A stretch of DNA of 64,000 bases from Pseudoalteromonas sp. 0303. Lineage in GTDB: Bacteria; Pseudomonadota; Gammaproteobacteria; Enterobacterales; Alteromonadaceae. Of this stretch, positions 10,236 through 18,607 are shown piece after piece (position 1 is the first letter of the stretch; each line of letters starts with the position of its first letter). The notes beneath the pieces are model-generated. The model was not told the origin of the DNA and did no database searches. It saw only the letters and a program-made list of their open reading frames with translations. A program made the translations under genes and the position numbers. The stretch covers positions 43,656-107,655 of the forward strand of contig NZ_JABVXF010000014.1 in assembly GCF_013349995.1 (NCBI RefSeq), written 5' to 3'.

Positions 10236-12635
10236 ATGAAAAAATTTAATCTCATTACAGCAAGCTTGTTAGCGTTAGGTTTAACAGCTTGTAGTTCAGA
10301 GCAATCAGTTAATACAGCAGTTGAGCAGGTGTCTGCGCCAGGAGCACCGGGTGTTGAGCCTTTTTGGGCATACTCTGGTAAAACGGGTATTGGTACCTCT
10401 TACGAGCAATACCAAGACGGCCACTATAGCGACGCAGCTGCTACAGGGAAAGTATCAAAAGTCTGGTTTTCAATCGCTAAAGGCATGATCACAGAAACCA
10501 TGTTTGGTTTAATTCACCAAGCACAAATCAAAGATATGCAGTTTGTTGTAGTTGGTAAAGACTTTACCGTAACAGAAAACGATGATCTCGATGTAAGCAT
10601 TGATTATTTATACAAAGACGATGCGGGTCGCCCATTATCGCTTGCTTACAAAGTCGTTAGTAAAGATAAACAAGGTCGTTTTACTTTAGAAAAACATATC
10701 TTTACAGATCCAAACGGCCAAACATTGTTTGTTCGTAGCGTATTTAATACCGATCTTGAAGGTGTGAAAGCCTACGTTAATGTAAACCCTTACATTGATA
10801 ACAACGGTTTAGACGATTTTGCAAAAGTAACTGATAAGGGTCTAGTTGCTTGGCAAGATGATAGCTTTTTATCTTTACAAGCCGCTAAACCATTTAAGCA
10901 AGCAAGCGTTGGCTTTACGGGTGTAAGTGATGGCTTAAAAGAGTTAAAAACATCGCAATCACTCTCAACGACTTACCAAAATACTGGTGATAAGTCGGGT
11001 AATGTAAGCTTACTTGCAGAGCTTGGTGAAGTATCAAAAAACACCACCTTTGATTTAGCTTTAAGCTTTGGTAACTCTGAAGCTGCAAGCTTAAAAGAAG
11101 GTCAAGCAAGTTTAAATCAAGGCTACCAAAAAGTACTTGCTGCATATAACGGTGAAGGTGTTGCAATTGGTTGGCAAGACTACTTAGCAAGCCTTGAGCC
11201 TTTGAGCACATTAACTAACAGCACCGCAGATAATGGTAAGTTGCTTTATACCAGCGCCATGGTGTTAAAAGCGCAAGAAGATAAAACTCATGCTGGTGCT
11301 TTAATTGCGTCACTTTCTAACCCTTGGGGTGAAACAGTATCAGCCAAAACAGGTTCTACCGGTTATAAAGCGGTTTGGGTACGTGATTTCTATCAAGTAG
11401 CAATGGCATTTATGGCCATGGGTGATACACGTACCGCAAAAACGGCGTTTGAATATTTAGAAAAAGTACAAGTAACAGATAACACACCTGGCAATGGTGG
11501 TGACACGGGTTGGTTCTTACAAAAGACTCATGTTGATGGTGAGCTTGAGTGGGTAGGTGTTCAGCTTGACCAAACAGCAATGCCAATTATGTTAGCGTGG
11601 AAACTACATAAAGCTGGCGTACTTAGCGATCAAGAGCTGACAGATTGGTATGGCAAAATGTTAAAACCAGCTGCTGATTTCTTAGTTGATGGTGGCCTTG
11701 CGAAAATTCTTTGGAATGACATGCAAATCACACCGCCAGCAACGCAACAAGAGCGTTGGGAAGAACAAAATGGTTTCTCTCCATCAACAACTGCAGCGGT
11801 TGTTGCAGGCCTAGTGACAGCTGCTGATATTGCTAAAAAAGCAGGTGACACTAAAAATGCAGAGCGTTACCTAGCAACGGCTAAAACTTACAACAGTGAA
11901 ATAGAAAGCACGATGTTTACGACACAAGGTAACCTTAAGTCTGAAAATAGCGATGGTGAATATTTCATTCGTATTGGTCAAGACAAAGATCCAAACTCAT
12001 CAACCACACTTAACGCCAATAATGGCCGTGAAGGCTTTGATAAAAAGCAAATCCTTGATGGTGGTTTCTTAGAGCTTGTACGTTACGGTGTTCGTGATGC
12101 ACTTGCGCCAAGCATTGTAAAAACATTACCAGAGTACGATGACGAAACCTTAGTCGATAATCTGCAAGTGCGTTACACCTTTAATTTTGCTGATGGCTCA
12201 GGTTCATTCCCTGGTTACCGTCGCTATGGTAACGATGGTTACGGTGAAGATGAAGTGACAGGTAGCAACTATGCCGAAGGTGGTAACAACACCCCTGGTC
12301 AACGTGGTCGTGTATGGCCGTTTTTCACAGGTGAACGTGGTCACTATGAAATCGCTGCTGCAAACGCAACTAATAGCCTTGATGCGATGAAGCAACAAGC
12401 GATTAAAGACACCTATGTAAAAGGTATGGAAGCATTTGCCAATGAAGGCATGATGTTACCTGAACAAGTTTGGGATGGCGTAGGCAACAATAAAGCAGGC
12501 TATCAGCTAGGTGAGGGTACAAACTCAGCCACACCACTGGCTTGGACTCACGCTGAATACATTAAGTTACTCCGCTCAGTGAGCGATAAACATGTATGGG
12601 ACCATTACCCCGTTGTTGAAGACGCATTGAAGTAA
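10236..12635 (+). CDS. GH15 glucoamylase (glucan 1,4-alpha-glucosidase) lipoprotein
   Basis: This 799-residue protein begins with a lipoprotein signal (LTAC, C19). An N-terminal beta-sandwich (about 40-290) leads into an (alpha/alpha)6 barrel. The barrel has the GH15 catalytic-acid region WEEQNGFSPST (about 507-517) and a late glutamate in MLPEQVW (about 740-746) matching the general base. It should release glucose from the non-reducing ends of maltodextrins. An AAGGA ribosome-binding site precedes the ATG. It is the last hydrolase of the transporter operon, followed by a hairpin terminator at 12646. The glucose made here fits the glk and Entner-Doudoroff genes further along. Confidence 0.92.
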   Translation: MKKFNLITASLLALGLTACSSEQSVNTAVEQVSAPGAPGVEPFWAYSGKTGIGTSYEQYQDGHYSDAAATGKVSKVWFSIAKGMITETMFGLIHQAQIKDMQFVVVGKDFTVTENDDLDVSIDYLYKDDAGRPLSLAYKVVSKDKQGRFTLEKHIFTDPNGQTLFVRSVFNTDLEGVKAYVNVNPYIDNNGLDDFAKVTDKGLVAWQDDSFLSLQAAKPFKQASVGFTGVSDGLKELKTSQSLSTTYQNTGDKSGNVSLLAELGEVSKNTTFDLALSFGNSEAASLKEGQASLNQGYQKVLAAYNGEGVAIGWQDYLASLEPLSTLTNSTADNGKLLYTSAMVLKAQEDKTHAGALIASLSNPWGETVSAKTGSTGYKAVWVRDFYQVAMAFMAMGDTRTAKTAFEYLEKVQVTDNTPGNGGDTGWFLQKTHVDGELEWVGVQLDQTAMPIMLAWKLHKAGVLSDQELTDWYGKMLKPAADFLVDGGLAKILWNDMQITPPATQQERWEEQNGFSPSTTAAVVAGLVTAADIAKKAGDTKNAERYLATAKTYNSEIESTMFTTQGNLKSENSDGEYFIRIGQDKDPNSSTTLNANNGREGFDKKQILDGGFLELVRYGVRDALAPSIVKTLPEYDDETLVDNLQVRYTFNFADGSGSFPGYRRYGNDGYGEDEVTGSNYAEGGNNTPGQRGRVWPFFTGERGHYEIAAANATNSLDAMKQQAIKDTYVKGMEAFANEGMMLPEQVWDGVGNNKAGYQLGEGTNSATPLAWTHAEYIKLLRSVSDKHVWDHYPVVEDALK

Positions 12636-12645
12636 AAACGTAATT

Positions 12646-12680
12646 AACATGCCCAATATTTATTGGGCATGTTGCTTTTG
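12646..12680 (+). terminator. Terminator-like hairpin after the glucoamylase gene
   Basis: AACATGCCCAATA (12646-12658) pairs perfectly with TATTGGGCATGTT (12661-12673), a 13-bp stem, followed by GCTTTTGG. The T-run is short, so termination may be partial and some transcription may reach the esterase gene 16 bases later. Confidence 0.65.
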
Positions 12681-12695
12681 GCAAAAGGAAAAATA

Positions 12696-13349
12696 ATGTT
12701 AAAAAATCTAGCCTTATGTGCTCTATTAGCAGTAAGTACGCAAAGTAAAGCGGATGACTATTTGCTTTACTTTATGGGCGGCCAATCAAATATGGAAGGG
12801 TTTGGCTTTAATAAAGATTTACCTGCGCAGTATAAAAAACCAGTTGAAAATACCTTACTCTTTTTTGGTAACCCGGTTGCTGACAACACCAAGATCAACC
12901 AATGGGATAACTTTCAAACTACCGTAAGAGCTGCGTTAGCTAACAATGATATAGATGGTGATGGTGAAGCCGATACTTTAGTCCCAGCAGGGATCATTTG
13001 GATGCAGGGTGAGGCAGATGCCTATCATGAGCAAGCATCTAAGGTTTATTTAACTAATTTAACAAGCCTGATGAATGATATGAAGATGACTTTTGGCAAT
13101 AAAGAGTTACCAATCATACTTGGCAGAATCGAAGACTCTGGTAAAACACCTCAAACACGCATGATGCCATATATAGAGAGTGTATGGGATGCTCAGAAAA
13201 AGTATGTTCAATCAAATGCTAATGCTCATTTAGTCGCCTTTGATGAGCCTGTCGAATTCATTGAAGATAAATGGCACTATAAAAGTAATTACTATATAAA
13301 ACTAGGTAACCTTTTTGCAGAAAAAGCAGCCGAAACATTAGCTAAGTAA
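12696..13349 (+). CDS. Secreted SGNH-type carbohydrate esterase (sialate O-acetylesterase-like)
   Basis: This 217-residue protein has a signal peptide (cleavage near A18-D19). The ATG at 12696 is preferred over TTG at 12663 because AAAAGGA lies just upstream and the earlier codons fall inside the hairpin. GGQSNMEG (about residues 28-35) holds the nucleophile serine of the SASA/DUF303 family, GIIWMQGEADAY the block-III glutamine/glutamate, and DKWHYKSN the Asp-His end of the triad. It should remove acetyl groups from sugars in the periplasm. The gene follows the glucan operon, so it may deacetylate imported glycans; the substrate is not evident. Confidence 0.75.
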   Translation: MLKNLALCALLAVSTQSKADDYLLYFMGGQSNMEGFGFNKDLPAQYKKPVENTLLFFGNPVADNTKINQWDNFQTTVRAALANNDIDGDGEADTLVPAGIIWMQGEADAYHEQASKVYLTNLTSLMNDMKMTFGNKELPIILGRIEDSGKTPQTRMMPYIESVWDAQKKYVQSNANAHLVAFDEPVEFIEDKWHYKSNYYIKLGNLFAEKAAETLAK

Positions 13350-13378
13350 GCTGTTTTTAAATAACTACTTAAATAATT

Positions 13379-13408
13379 AAACCGCCGAATTAACCTCGGC
13401 GGTTTTTT
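13379..13408 (+). terminator. Rho-independent terminator after the esterase gene
   Basis: ACCGCCGA (13381-13388) pairs with TCGGCGGT (13396-13403) and runs into six T residues. It closes the glucan-utilisation block. Confidence 0.9.
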
Positions 13409-13432
13409 GTTTATAATAGGGCCAAATTTAAA

Positions 13433-13882
13433 ATGGAATTTACCGTGAATAAGCGAAATTATGTTCTTTTTATATTTATTTTCATTGCTTTCCCTGTGTG
13501 CTTAATTAAAGCTGAGTCAGCTGAGCTTAAGCCATTTACAACGGATGGTTGTAGTTCATTTCCTGATGGAACCTTGGCTCACAAAAAACTGTGGTTGGCG
13601 TGTTGTACAGCCCATGATCTAGCATATTGGCAAGGCGGTACTTTCAAGCAACGTGAGCAAGCTGATATAGATTTAAAAAAATGTGTTGCTAAGGTGGGTG
13701 AGAAAGAGATTGCTATCTTGATGCTTACTGGTGTCAGAGTGGGTGGAACACCTTTTTTACCTACTAGCTTTCGCTGGGGTTATGGCTGGCCATACCCCAA
13801 GTTTTATGGCGAACTAACAGCGCAAGAGCGCTTACAAGTTGAAAGCCGTTTAGCCGAGCTTAAAACTGAGCAAATTAAATAA
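13433..13882 (+). CDS. Small secreted phospholipase A2-like protein
   Basis: This 149-residue protein has an N-terminal hydrophobic segment (about 9-27) that reads as a signal peptide or anchor. CCTAHDLAYWQGG (57-69) matches the CCxxHDxxY core of phospholipase A2-fold proteins, whose His-Asp pair is catalytic. Further cysteines at 40 and 84 could form disulfides. The calcium loop of classical PLA2 is not obvious, so activity is uncertain. The ATG at 13433 has a distant AGGG; a GTG at 13445 with GGAA upstream is an alternative start. It lies alone between a terminator and a convergent gene. The family is otherwise annotated as hypothetical. Confidence 0.6.
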   Translation: MEFTVNKRNYVLFIFIFIAFPVCLIKAESAELKPFTTDGCSSFPDGTLAHKKLWLACCTAHDLAYWQGGTFKQREQADIDLKKCVAKVGEKEIAILMLTGVRVGGTPFLPTSFRWGYGWPYPKFYGELTAQERLQVESRLAELKTEQIK

Positions 13883-13890
13883 CCTATCGT

Positions 13891-14610
13891 TTATCTAACT
13901 TCTTTACAGGTTTTTGATGCATCGTTGATAGCAGCTGCTTCAGCGCTTTTAGCAAAACGTGATGACATGTAAAGTCCTAATTGATGGTCGGGCATTTTAA
14001 TGCGTGTAATGCCATTAAAGTGGTGAGGCTCGATATCTTTTGCAATCACAGCAGGAAGAGCTGTTATACCAGCTCTGTTCTTAGCCACAAAATCAACGGC
14101 TTGTTGCCATGTACTGACTTGATGTTCATGGCTTATCGATTCATTTTTATCAATGCCTAAATATTTAAGCATTAAGGTACGTGCCCCAGTTCCGCGTTTA
14201 TAGACGATACCATTCAAGTCTGCCTGTCTGCGTAAATTCTCGATACTCAAATCTGGGTTAGTACTGTGGCTGATTAGCTCATATCCAACTTGATAAATTG
14301 TCTCTGAGCGAGTCGCAAATAGATCTCTCTGTGGTAACAATAAAAGTGGCATGGCAATATCAACTTCATTGTTTTGCAGCATTTTGATAAGCCGTGCTTG
14401 CGGTACAGTGATTACGTCGTAGTTGCTATCAAGTTGATTGATAACGCAGCTATAGGCTGATTTTAATTCACCGTGAAATTGTTTGCGTGAGTACTTTAAT
14501 GACTCGCCATTTTCACTTGATATACCAATTGTTATTTTTGCAAAACAAGTGTGAGTGCAAAACAGTACAAACAGGATAAGAGGGGCAGTAATAGAGCCTT
14601 TTAAGTCCAT
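13891..14610 (-). CDS. Periplasmic solute-binding protein family 3-like protein
   Basis: This 239-residue protein has a signal peptide (cleavage near A24-K25). The remainder fits the amino-acid-type periplasmic binding fold (SBP_bac_3): an early lobe with PQARLIKMLQNNEVDIAMPL, a middle lobe with GTGARTLMLKYLG, and a return to the first lobe. No ABC permease or ATPase is adjacent, so it may be an orphan sensor-like binding protein, as is common in Pseudoalteromonas and Shewanella, and need not be part of a transporter. The ligand cannot be told from the sequence. It converges with the PLA2-like gene, leaving eight bases between the ends. Confidence 0.7.
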   Translation of the reverse strand: MDLKGSITAPLILFVLFCTHTCFAKITIGISSENGESLKYSRKQFHGELKSAYSCVINQLDSNYDVITVPQARLIKMLQNNEVDIAMPLLLLPQRDLFATRSETIYQVGYELISHSTNPDLSIENLRRQADLNGIVYKRGTGARTLMLKYLGIDKNESISHEHQVSTWQQAVDFVAKNRAGITALPAVIAKDIEPHHFNGITRIKMPDHQLGLYMSSRFAKSAEAAAINDASKTCKEVR

Positions 14611-14754
14611 TTAATAAATCGAGAGGGTGAAACTTGAGTGAAATTTACCAGTTTAAATAGAACTGGACAAGGTAAGGGGCTTACAGTGCAAATACATAAA
14701 AATCTAAGTGTTTTATTGAGGTATTAATTAATTTTCTTAATAAACAAAGGGGTG

Positions 14755-14781
14755 GAGCTGTAAGTTGGTTGCTTACAGCTC
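14755..14781 (-). terminator. Hairpin downstream of the OsmC-YcaO gene
   Basis: GAGCTGTAAG (14755-14764) pairs perfectly with CTTACAGCTC (14772-14781). Read on the minus strand it follows the ycaO stop codon by about 12 bases and leads into CACCCCTTTG. The T-rich tail is poor, so this is a probable but not ideal intrinsic terminator. Confidence 0.6.
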
Positions 14782-14792
14782 GATTTACCTGA

Positions 14793-16979
14793 TTATAATC
14801 CTGCTTTTTTAGCGCGAGCAGTGTGTAGCTTTTTGTAACTTTCGATTAAACGAAGGTGTCTATCTAAGCCCTCAAGTTTCATGCTGGTTTCTGTTAAACC
14901 ATAGAACATTACATCGCCGTTGATTGAGCCAACGACTGCATCCATCGTTTCTTGACCAAACATACGGGTGAAGCTATGAATGTAATCTTCAATCTCAAGG
15001 TCATCGCTGAGTGCAACTTCTAACGTTGCATGCATTGCTTGGTAGAATAGGCCGCGTTCAACAATGGTATTGTCGTTATACTGTAAGAATGCTTCAACAA
15101 GCTCCATTGCTGCTTCTAAATCACCAAGTGCTAAGTAAATAAGTAGCTTCAGCTCAAGAATCGTTAACTGACCCCATACTGTGTTTTCATCAAACTCAAT
15201 GCCAATTAAGGTTATGATATCTATGTAGTTATCTAGTTCACTTTCTTCTAAGCGCTCAACTAAATCCGCAAGTTCATCTTCTGATAAACGATGTAGGTTT
15301 AAGATATCTTCGCGGAAGTTAAGTGCTTTATTGGTATTGTCCCAAATCAAGTCTTCCACAGGATACACTTCTGAATAATCAGGCACTAAAATACGGCATG
15401 CAGTACCAAGGTCTGAGAACTCAGCAATGTAAGCTTCTTTACCTAAGCTTTCTAAAATACCGAATAAGCTCGCTGTTTCTTCCTCATTGCTACCAGAGAA
15501 GTCCCATTCAACAAAATCATAATCGTGTTTAGCGCTGAAGAAGCGCCATGAGATCACGCCAGTTGAATCAATAAAGTGCTCTACAAAGTTTTCCGGTTCA
15601 GAAACTGCCATACTATTGAACGTTGGCTTAGGTACATCGTTTAAGCCTTCGAAGCTTCTGCCTTGTAATAACTCAGTTAAGCTGCGCTCTAACGCAACTT
15701 CAAAGCTTGGGTGCGCACCAAAAGAAGCAAATACACCGCCTGTTTTAGGGTTCATGAGTGTTACGCACATCACTGGGAACTGACCACCTAGCGAGGCATC
15801 TTTTACTACAACAGGGAAACCTTGTTCTTCAAGACCATTAATACCCGCAACAATACCTGGGTACTTGTTTAAAACCTCTTGAGGTACGTCTGGTAAAACA
15901 ATTTCTTGCTCAATGATTTGGCGCTTAACTGCACGCTCAAAAATTTCAGATAAACACTGTACTTTTGCTTCGGCAAAGTTGTTACCAGCACTCATACCAT
16001 TACTTAAGAATAAGTTTTCAATTAAGTTTGACGGGAAGTAAACCGTTTCACCGTCTGACTGGCGAACATAAGGAATAGAGCAAATACCACGTTCTTTATT
16101 ACCAGAGTTAGTATCGATTAAGTGTGAGCCACACAGCTCACCATCAGGATTATAAATTTCACGGGTATAATCATCTAATATGCCCTCTGGTAGAGAGTCA
16201 TCATCAGTCAGAGCAAACCACTTTTCATTTGGGTAATGAACAAATTCGCTATTGGCAATGTCTTCACCTAAGAATTGATCATTATAGAAGAAGTTACAGT
16301 TTAAGCGCTCAATAAATTCGCCCAAAGCTGAGCATAGCGCGCTTTCTTTGGTTGCACCTTTACCATTGGTAAAACACATAGGCGAGGCTGCATCACGAAT
16401 ATGAAGTGACCATACATTTGGCACAATATTACGCCAAGAAGAGATTTCGATTTTCATCCCTAACTCTTCAAGGATGGCCGTCATATTTGCGATGGTTTCT
16501 TCAAGGGGTAAGTCTTTACCTAAAATAAAGGTATTACTGTCATCACCTGGTTTTGCCATCAACATTGCTTGCGCGTCTGCTTCGATGCTTTCAACAGTAT
16601 CGATTTTAAATTCTGGGCCAGTTTGAATAACACGTTTTACTGTACAACGCTCAACAGAACGTAAAATACCCGTGCGGTCTTTCTCAGAAAGGCTTTCTGG
16701 TAACTCAACCTGAATTTGAAAAATTTGGTTATAGCGGTCTTCTGGATCAACGATATTGTTTTGCGCCACACGAATACCATCTGTCGGGATATCGCGTGAA
16801 TTACAATACACTTTAATAAAATAAGCCGCACACAATGCAGAAGATGCTAAAAAGTAATCGAATGGACTAGGTGCAGTGCCATCACCCTTATAGCGAATAG
16901 GTTGGTCTGCAATGACAGAAAAATCATCAAACTTGGCTTCAAGTCTGAGGTTGTCGAGAAAATTAACTTTAATTTCCAT
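14793..16979 (-). CDS. ycaO: OsmC-YcaO fusion protein (ribosomal S12 methylthiotransferase accessory type)
   Basis: This 728-residue protein combines three parts. Residues 1-140 are an OsmC-like domain with the paired cysteines C50 (ASSALC) and C112 (VERCTVKRV) expected of OsmC peroxidases. Residues of about 170-560 are a YcaO domain with the glutamate/arginine ATP-binding helices ALGEFIERLN and LSEIFERAVKR. The tail of about 570-728 is helical and TPR-like. E. coli YcaO has the last two parts and assists RimO in beta-methylthiolation of S12 Asp; YcaO proteins activate amide carbonyls with ATP. The OsmC fusion is a known variant in marine gammaproteobacteria and suggests a thiol or redox step. 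No thiopeptide precursor gene is visible nearby. Confidence 0.85.
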   Translation of the reverse strand: MEIKVNFLDNLRLEAKFDDFSVIADQPIRYKGDGTAPSPFDYFLASSALCAAYFIKVYCNSRDIPTDGIRVAQNNIVDPEDRYNQIFQIQVELPESLSEKDRTGILRSVERCTVKRVIQTGPEFKIDTVESIEADAQAMLMAKPGDDSNTFILGKDLPLEETIANMTAILEELGMKIEISSWRNIVPNVWSLHIRDAASPMCFTNGKGATKESALCSALGEFIERLNCNFFYNDQFLGEDIANSEFVHYPNEKWFALTDDDSLPEGILDDYTREIYNPDGELCGSHLIDTNSGNKERGICSIPYVRQSDGETVYFPSNLIENLFLSNGMSAGNNFAEAKVQCLSEIFERAVKRQIIEQEIVLPDVPQEVLNKYPGIVAGINGLEEQGFPVVVKDASLGGQFPVMCVTLMNPKTGGVFASFGAHPSFEVALERSLTELLQGRSFEGLNDVPKPTFNSMAVSEPENFVEHFIDSTGVISWRFFSAKHDYDFVEWDFSGSNEEETASLFGILESLGKEAYIAEFSDLGTACRILVPDYSEVYPVEDLIWDNTNKALNFREDILNLHRLSEDELADLVERLEESELDNYIDIITLIGIEFDENTVWGQLTILELKLLIYLALGDLEAAMELVEAFLQYNDNTIVERGLFYQAMHATLEVALSDDLEIEDYIHSFTRMFGQETMDAVVGSINGDVMFYGLTETSMKLEGLDRHLRLIESYKKLHTARAKKAGL

Positions 16980-17172
16980 TAAAAAATTCCACCTTTGTGC
17001 GCGTTGTTATCTAAAGCTTTGTTTGCCAGATAAGCGTTTTCAACATAATAGGCGTAATTATCTGCTTTTTCGAAGTAATAGTCTTGGGTAAATCGAAAAA
17101 AAACTAATTTTAATGCAATAAGTTTCTGGTTGGGTAAGGAGTAGGCGATAACAAAGCTGTTATCGCTAAAAA

Positions 17173-18192
17173 TTAAACACTCGAACCGCGAATAATTAAA
17201 CGCGGTGGTAAAAGGGTATTCTCTACATCTTCACCACGAATAAGTTTGAGCAGGTTATCGACCAACATTTGTCCGGCGAGTGTGGTGTCTTGCTGAACGG
17301 TGGTAAGTGGTGGATTTACAAAGCTGGCAACAGCAATGTTATCAAAGCCAACAACGTGTACATCATCAGGAACCTTGATTTTTGCTTCTTTCAAGGCGCG
17401 AATAGCACCAATAGCAATAAGATCACTGGCGGCAAACAATGAGTTAAAACGAATGTTATTTGCTATGAGGGAACGAGTCGCGTGATAGCCAGATTCTTCT
17501 GTCGAAATCGCATTCGCCATTTTACGTTCGTTTAAAGCCACGCCTTTGGCTAAGAATGCATCTTTAAAACCTTGGTAGCGAGCAAAAAACTCAGGGCTAT
17601 GATCAGAAGCATCACCGATAAATGCACAATCAGTTCTACCGGTTGCAAGTAAATGCTCAGCTGCTAATTTACCACCGCCGTAGTTATCGCAGCTGACCGT
17701 TAAATCTGGGCGGTTGTCTACGCTGGCACCCCAACAGACAAACTTAGTGTGTTGGTCAATTAAGGTTTTAAATTTAGGTTGGTAATCAAGGTAATCACCA
17801 TAACCAAGCAGTATTAAGCCATCTGCACGGTGGCTGTCCTCGTAATCGGCTTGCCAATCAGAGCTGCTCGACTGAAACGATACCAGTAAGTCGTAGCCTT
17901 CTTTTGCACAAGCTCTTGTAATACTGCCCAGCATCGCTAAAAAGAAAGGGTTTATCTGTGATTCATCCGAAGTGGGATCTTCAAATAATAACAGGGCGAG
18001 GGTACTACTTTGTTGAGTTCTTAAATTACTGGCATTTTTATCAACTTTATAGTTGAGTTGTTTTGCTACCTCATGAACACGTCGACGCGTTTCTTCGTTG
18101 ACCAAAGGGCTATTTCGCAGCGCGCGAGACACGGTTGACTGCGACACACCCGCATAATGTGCAATGTCAAAAGATGTCGCCTTACCTTTCAT
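17173..18192 (-). CDS. LacI-family transcriptional regulator, probable maltose repressor MalR
   Basis: This 339-residue regulator starts at ATG 18192; a longer reading to 18294 would add 34 residues before the helix-turn-helix and is unlikely. The HTH (about 5-50: SFDIAHYAGVSQSTVSRAL) is followed by a periplasmic-binding-like sugar sensor ending in LTTVQQDTTLAGQMLVDNLL. It is divergent from glk. The site AATACGTATGCAT lies 168 bases upstream of its start and recurs before the receptor and amylase genes, so it probably represses the maltodextrin genes and itself. The inducer (maltose or glucose) is inferred. A hairpin, GCGATAAC/GTTATCGC, at 17145-17166 follows it, but without a T-run. Confidence 0.85.
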   Translation of the reverse strand: MKGKATSFDIAHYAGVSQSTVSRALRNSPLVNEETRRRVHEVAKQLNYKVDKNASNLRTQQSSTLALLLFEDPTSDESQINPFFLAMLGSITRACAKEGYDLLVSFQSSSSDWQADYEDSHRADGLILLGYGDYLDYQPKFKTLIDQHTKFVCWGASVDNRPDLTVSCDNYGGGKLAAEHLLATGRTDCAFIGDASDHSPEFFARYQGFKDAFLAKGVALNERKMANAISTEESGYHATRSLIANNIRFNSLFAASDLIAIGAIRALKEAKIKVPDDVHVVGFDNIAVASFVNPPLTTVQQDTTLAGQMLVDNLLKLIRGEDVENTLLPPRLIIRGSSV

Positions 18193-18359
18193 ATGGTTAC
18201 CAAATAACAGAAGTAGTAATTGCCATTTTCGGCTATTTAATATTTTTTTCAAGCTATTTGTGACAAGTGGCGTGTGTGTGGCTGTTCTGTACACAGCTAG
18301 GCATTTTTTATGCGTATATAAATGCTTTTTCGATACTTAATACGCAGGTTTTATCAATA

Positions 18360-18372
18360 AATACGTATGCAT
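18360..18372 (+). promoter_or_regulatory. Probable MalR operator in the malR-glk intergenic region
   Basis: This is the third exact copy of AATACGTATGCAT, immediately followed by GCAT (giving ATGCATGCA). Its place between a LacI-family gene and glk links the repeat to that regulator and suggests autoregulation. It lies 23 bases upstream of the -35 of the glk promoter, so it could also affect glk. Confidence 0.7.
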
Positions 18373-18394
18373 GCACAAATAATGAAAATTTTTA

Positions 18395-18424
18395 TTGATC
18401 CTAATCTGACACCGGTGTCATAAT
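18395..18424 (+). promoter_or_regulatory. glk promoter with LacI-type operator in the spacer
   Basis: TTGATC (18395-18400) and CATAAT (18419-18424) are separated by 18 bases. The perfect 14-base palindrome TGACACCGGTGTCA (18407-18420) lies between them and touches the -10, a position that would block RNA polymerase. Two more copies sit before edd. The likely ligand is the LacI-family protein encoded in the same transcript as glk (19629-20642); this is an inference from co-location. Confidence 0.72.
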
Positions 18425-18461
18425 GTCACTGTTTTATCATTTTGTTGTCAAAACGTATTTG

Positions 18462-18491
18462 GCTGCCCATTCATTTGGGCAGCATTTTTTT
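18462..18491 (+). terminator. Terminator-like hairpin in the glk leader
   Basis: GCTGCCC (18462-18468) pairs with GGGCAGC (18477-18483), followed by ATTTTTTT. It lies about 30 bases after the expected glk transcription start and about 115 bases before the glk ATG. It has the form of an intrinsic terminator, so it may act as an attenuator or end a short leader RNA. Confidence 0.7.
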
Positions 18492-18607
18492 AATACAAAA
18501 GATAGCTTCTTTGAGGCAATGACCCAAAGTTTAGCAGACACAGTGGCTTTGCCATTGAAAACTAGAACAATAAGCGGCAACTAGCTTAGACAAATAGAGA
18601 AAACATC

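Larger units (their letters stand above)
18193..18607. other. Divergent regulatory region between malR-like and glk
   Basis: This 415-base region has no gene but is dense in signals: TATGCGTATA near 18309 (a degenerate MalR-like site), the MalR-type site at 18360-18372, the TGACACCGGTGTCA palindrome at 18407-18420 inside a promoter, and a terminator-like hairpin at 18462-18490. About 115 bases remain between that hairpin and the glk ATG, and I see no clear second promoter there. Confidence 0.7.

Noticed and set aside
14793..16979. YcaO protein as a thiopeptide or microcin cyclodehydratase
   Set aside because: No short precursor peptide, E1-like partner or dehydrogenase lies nearby, and the C-terminal helical tail matches the ribosome-linked YcaO type.
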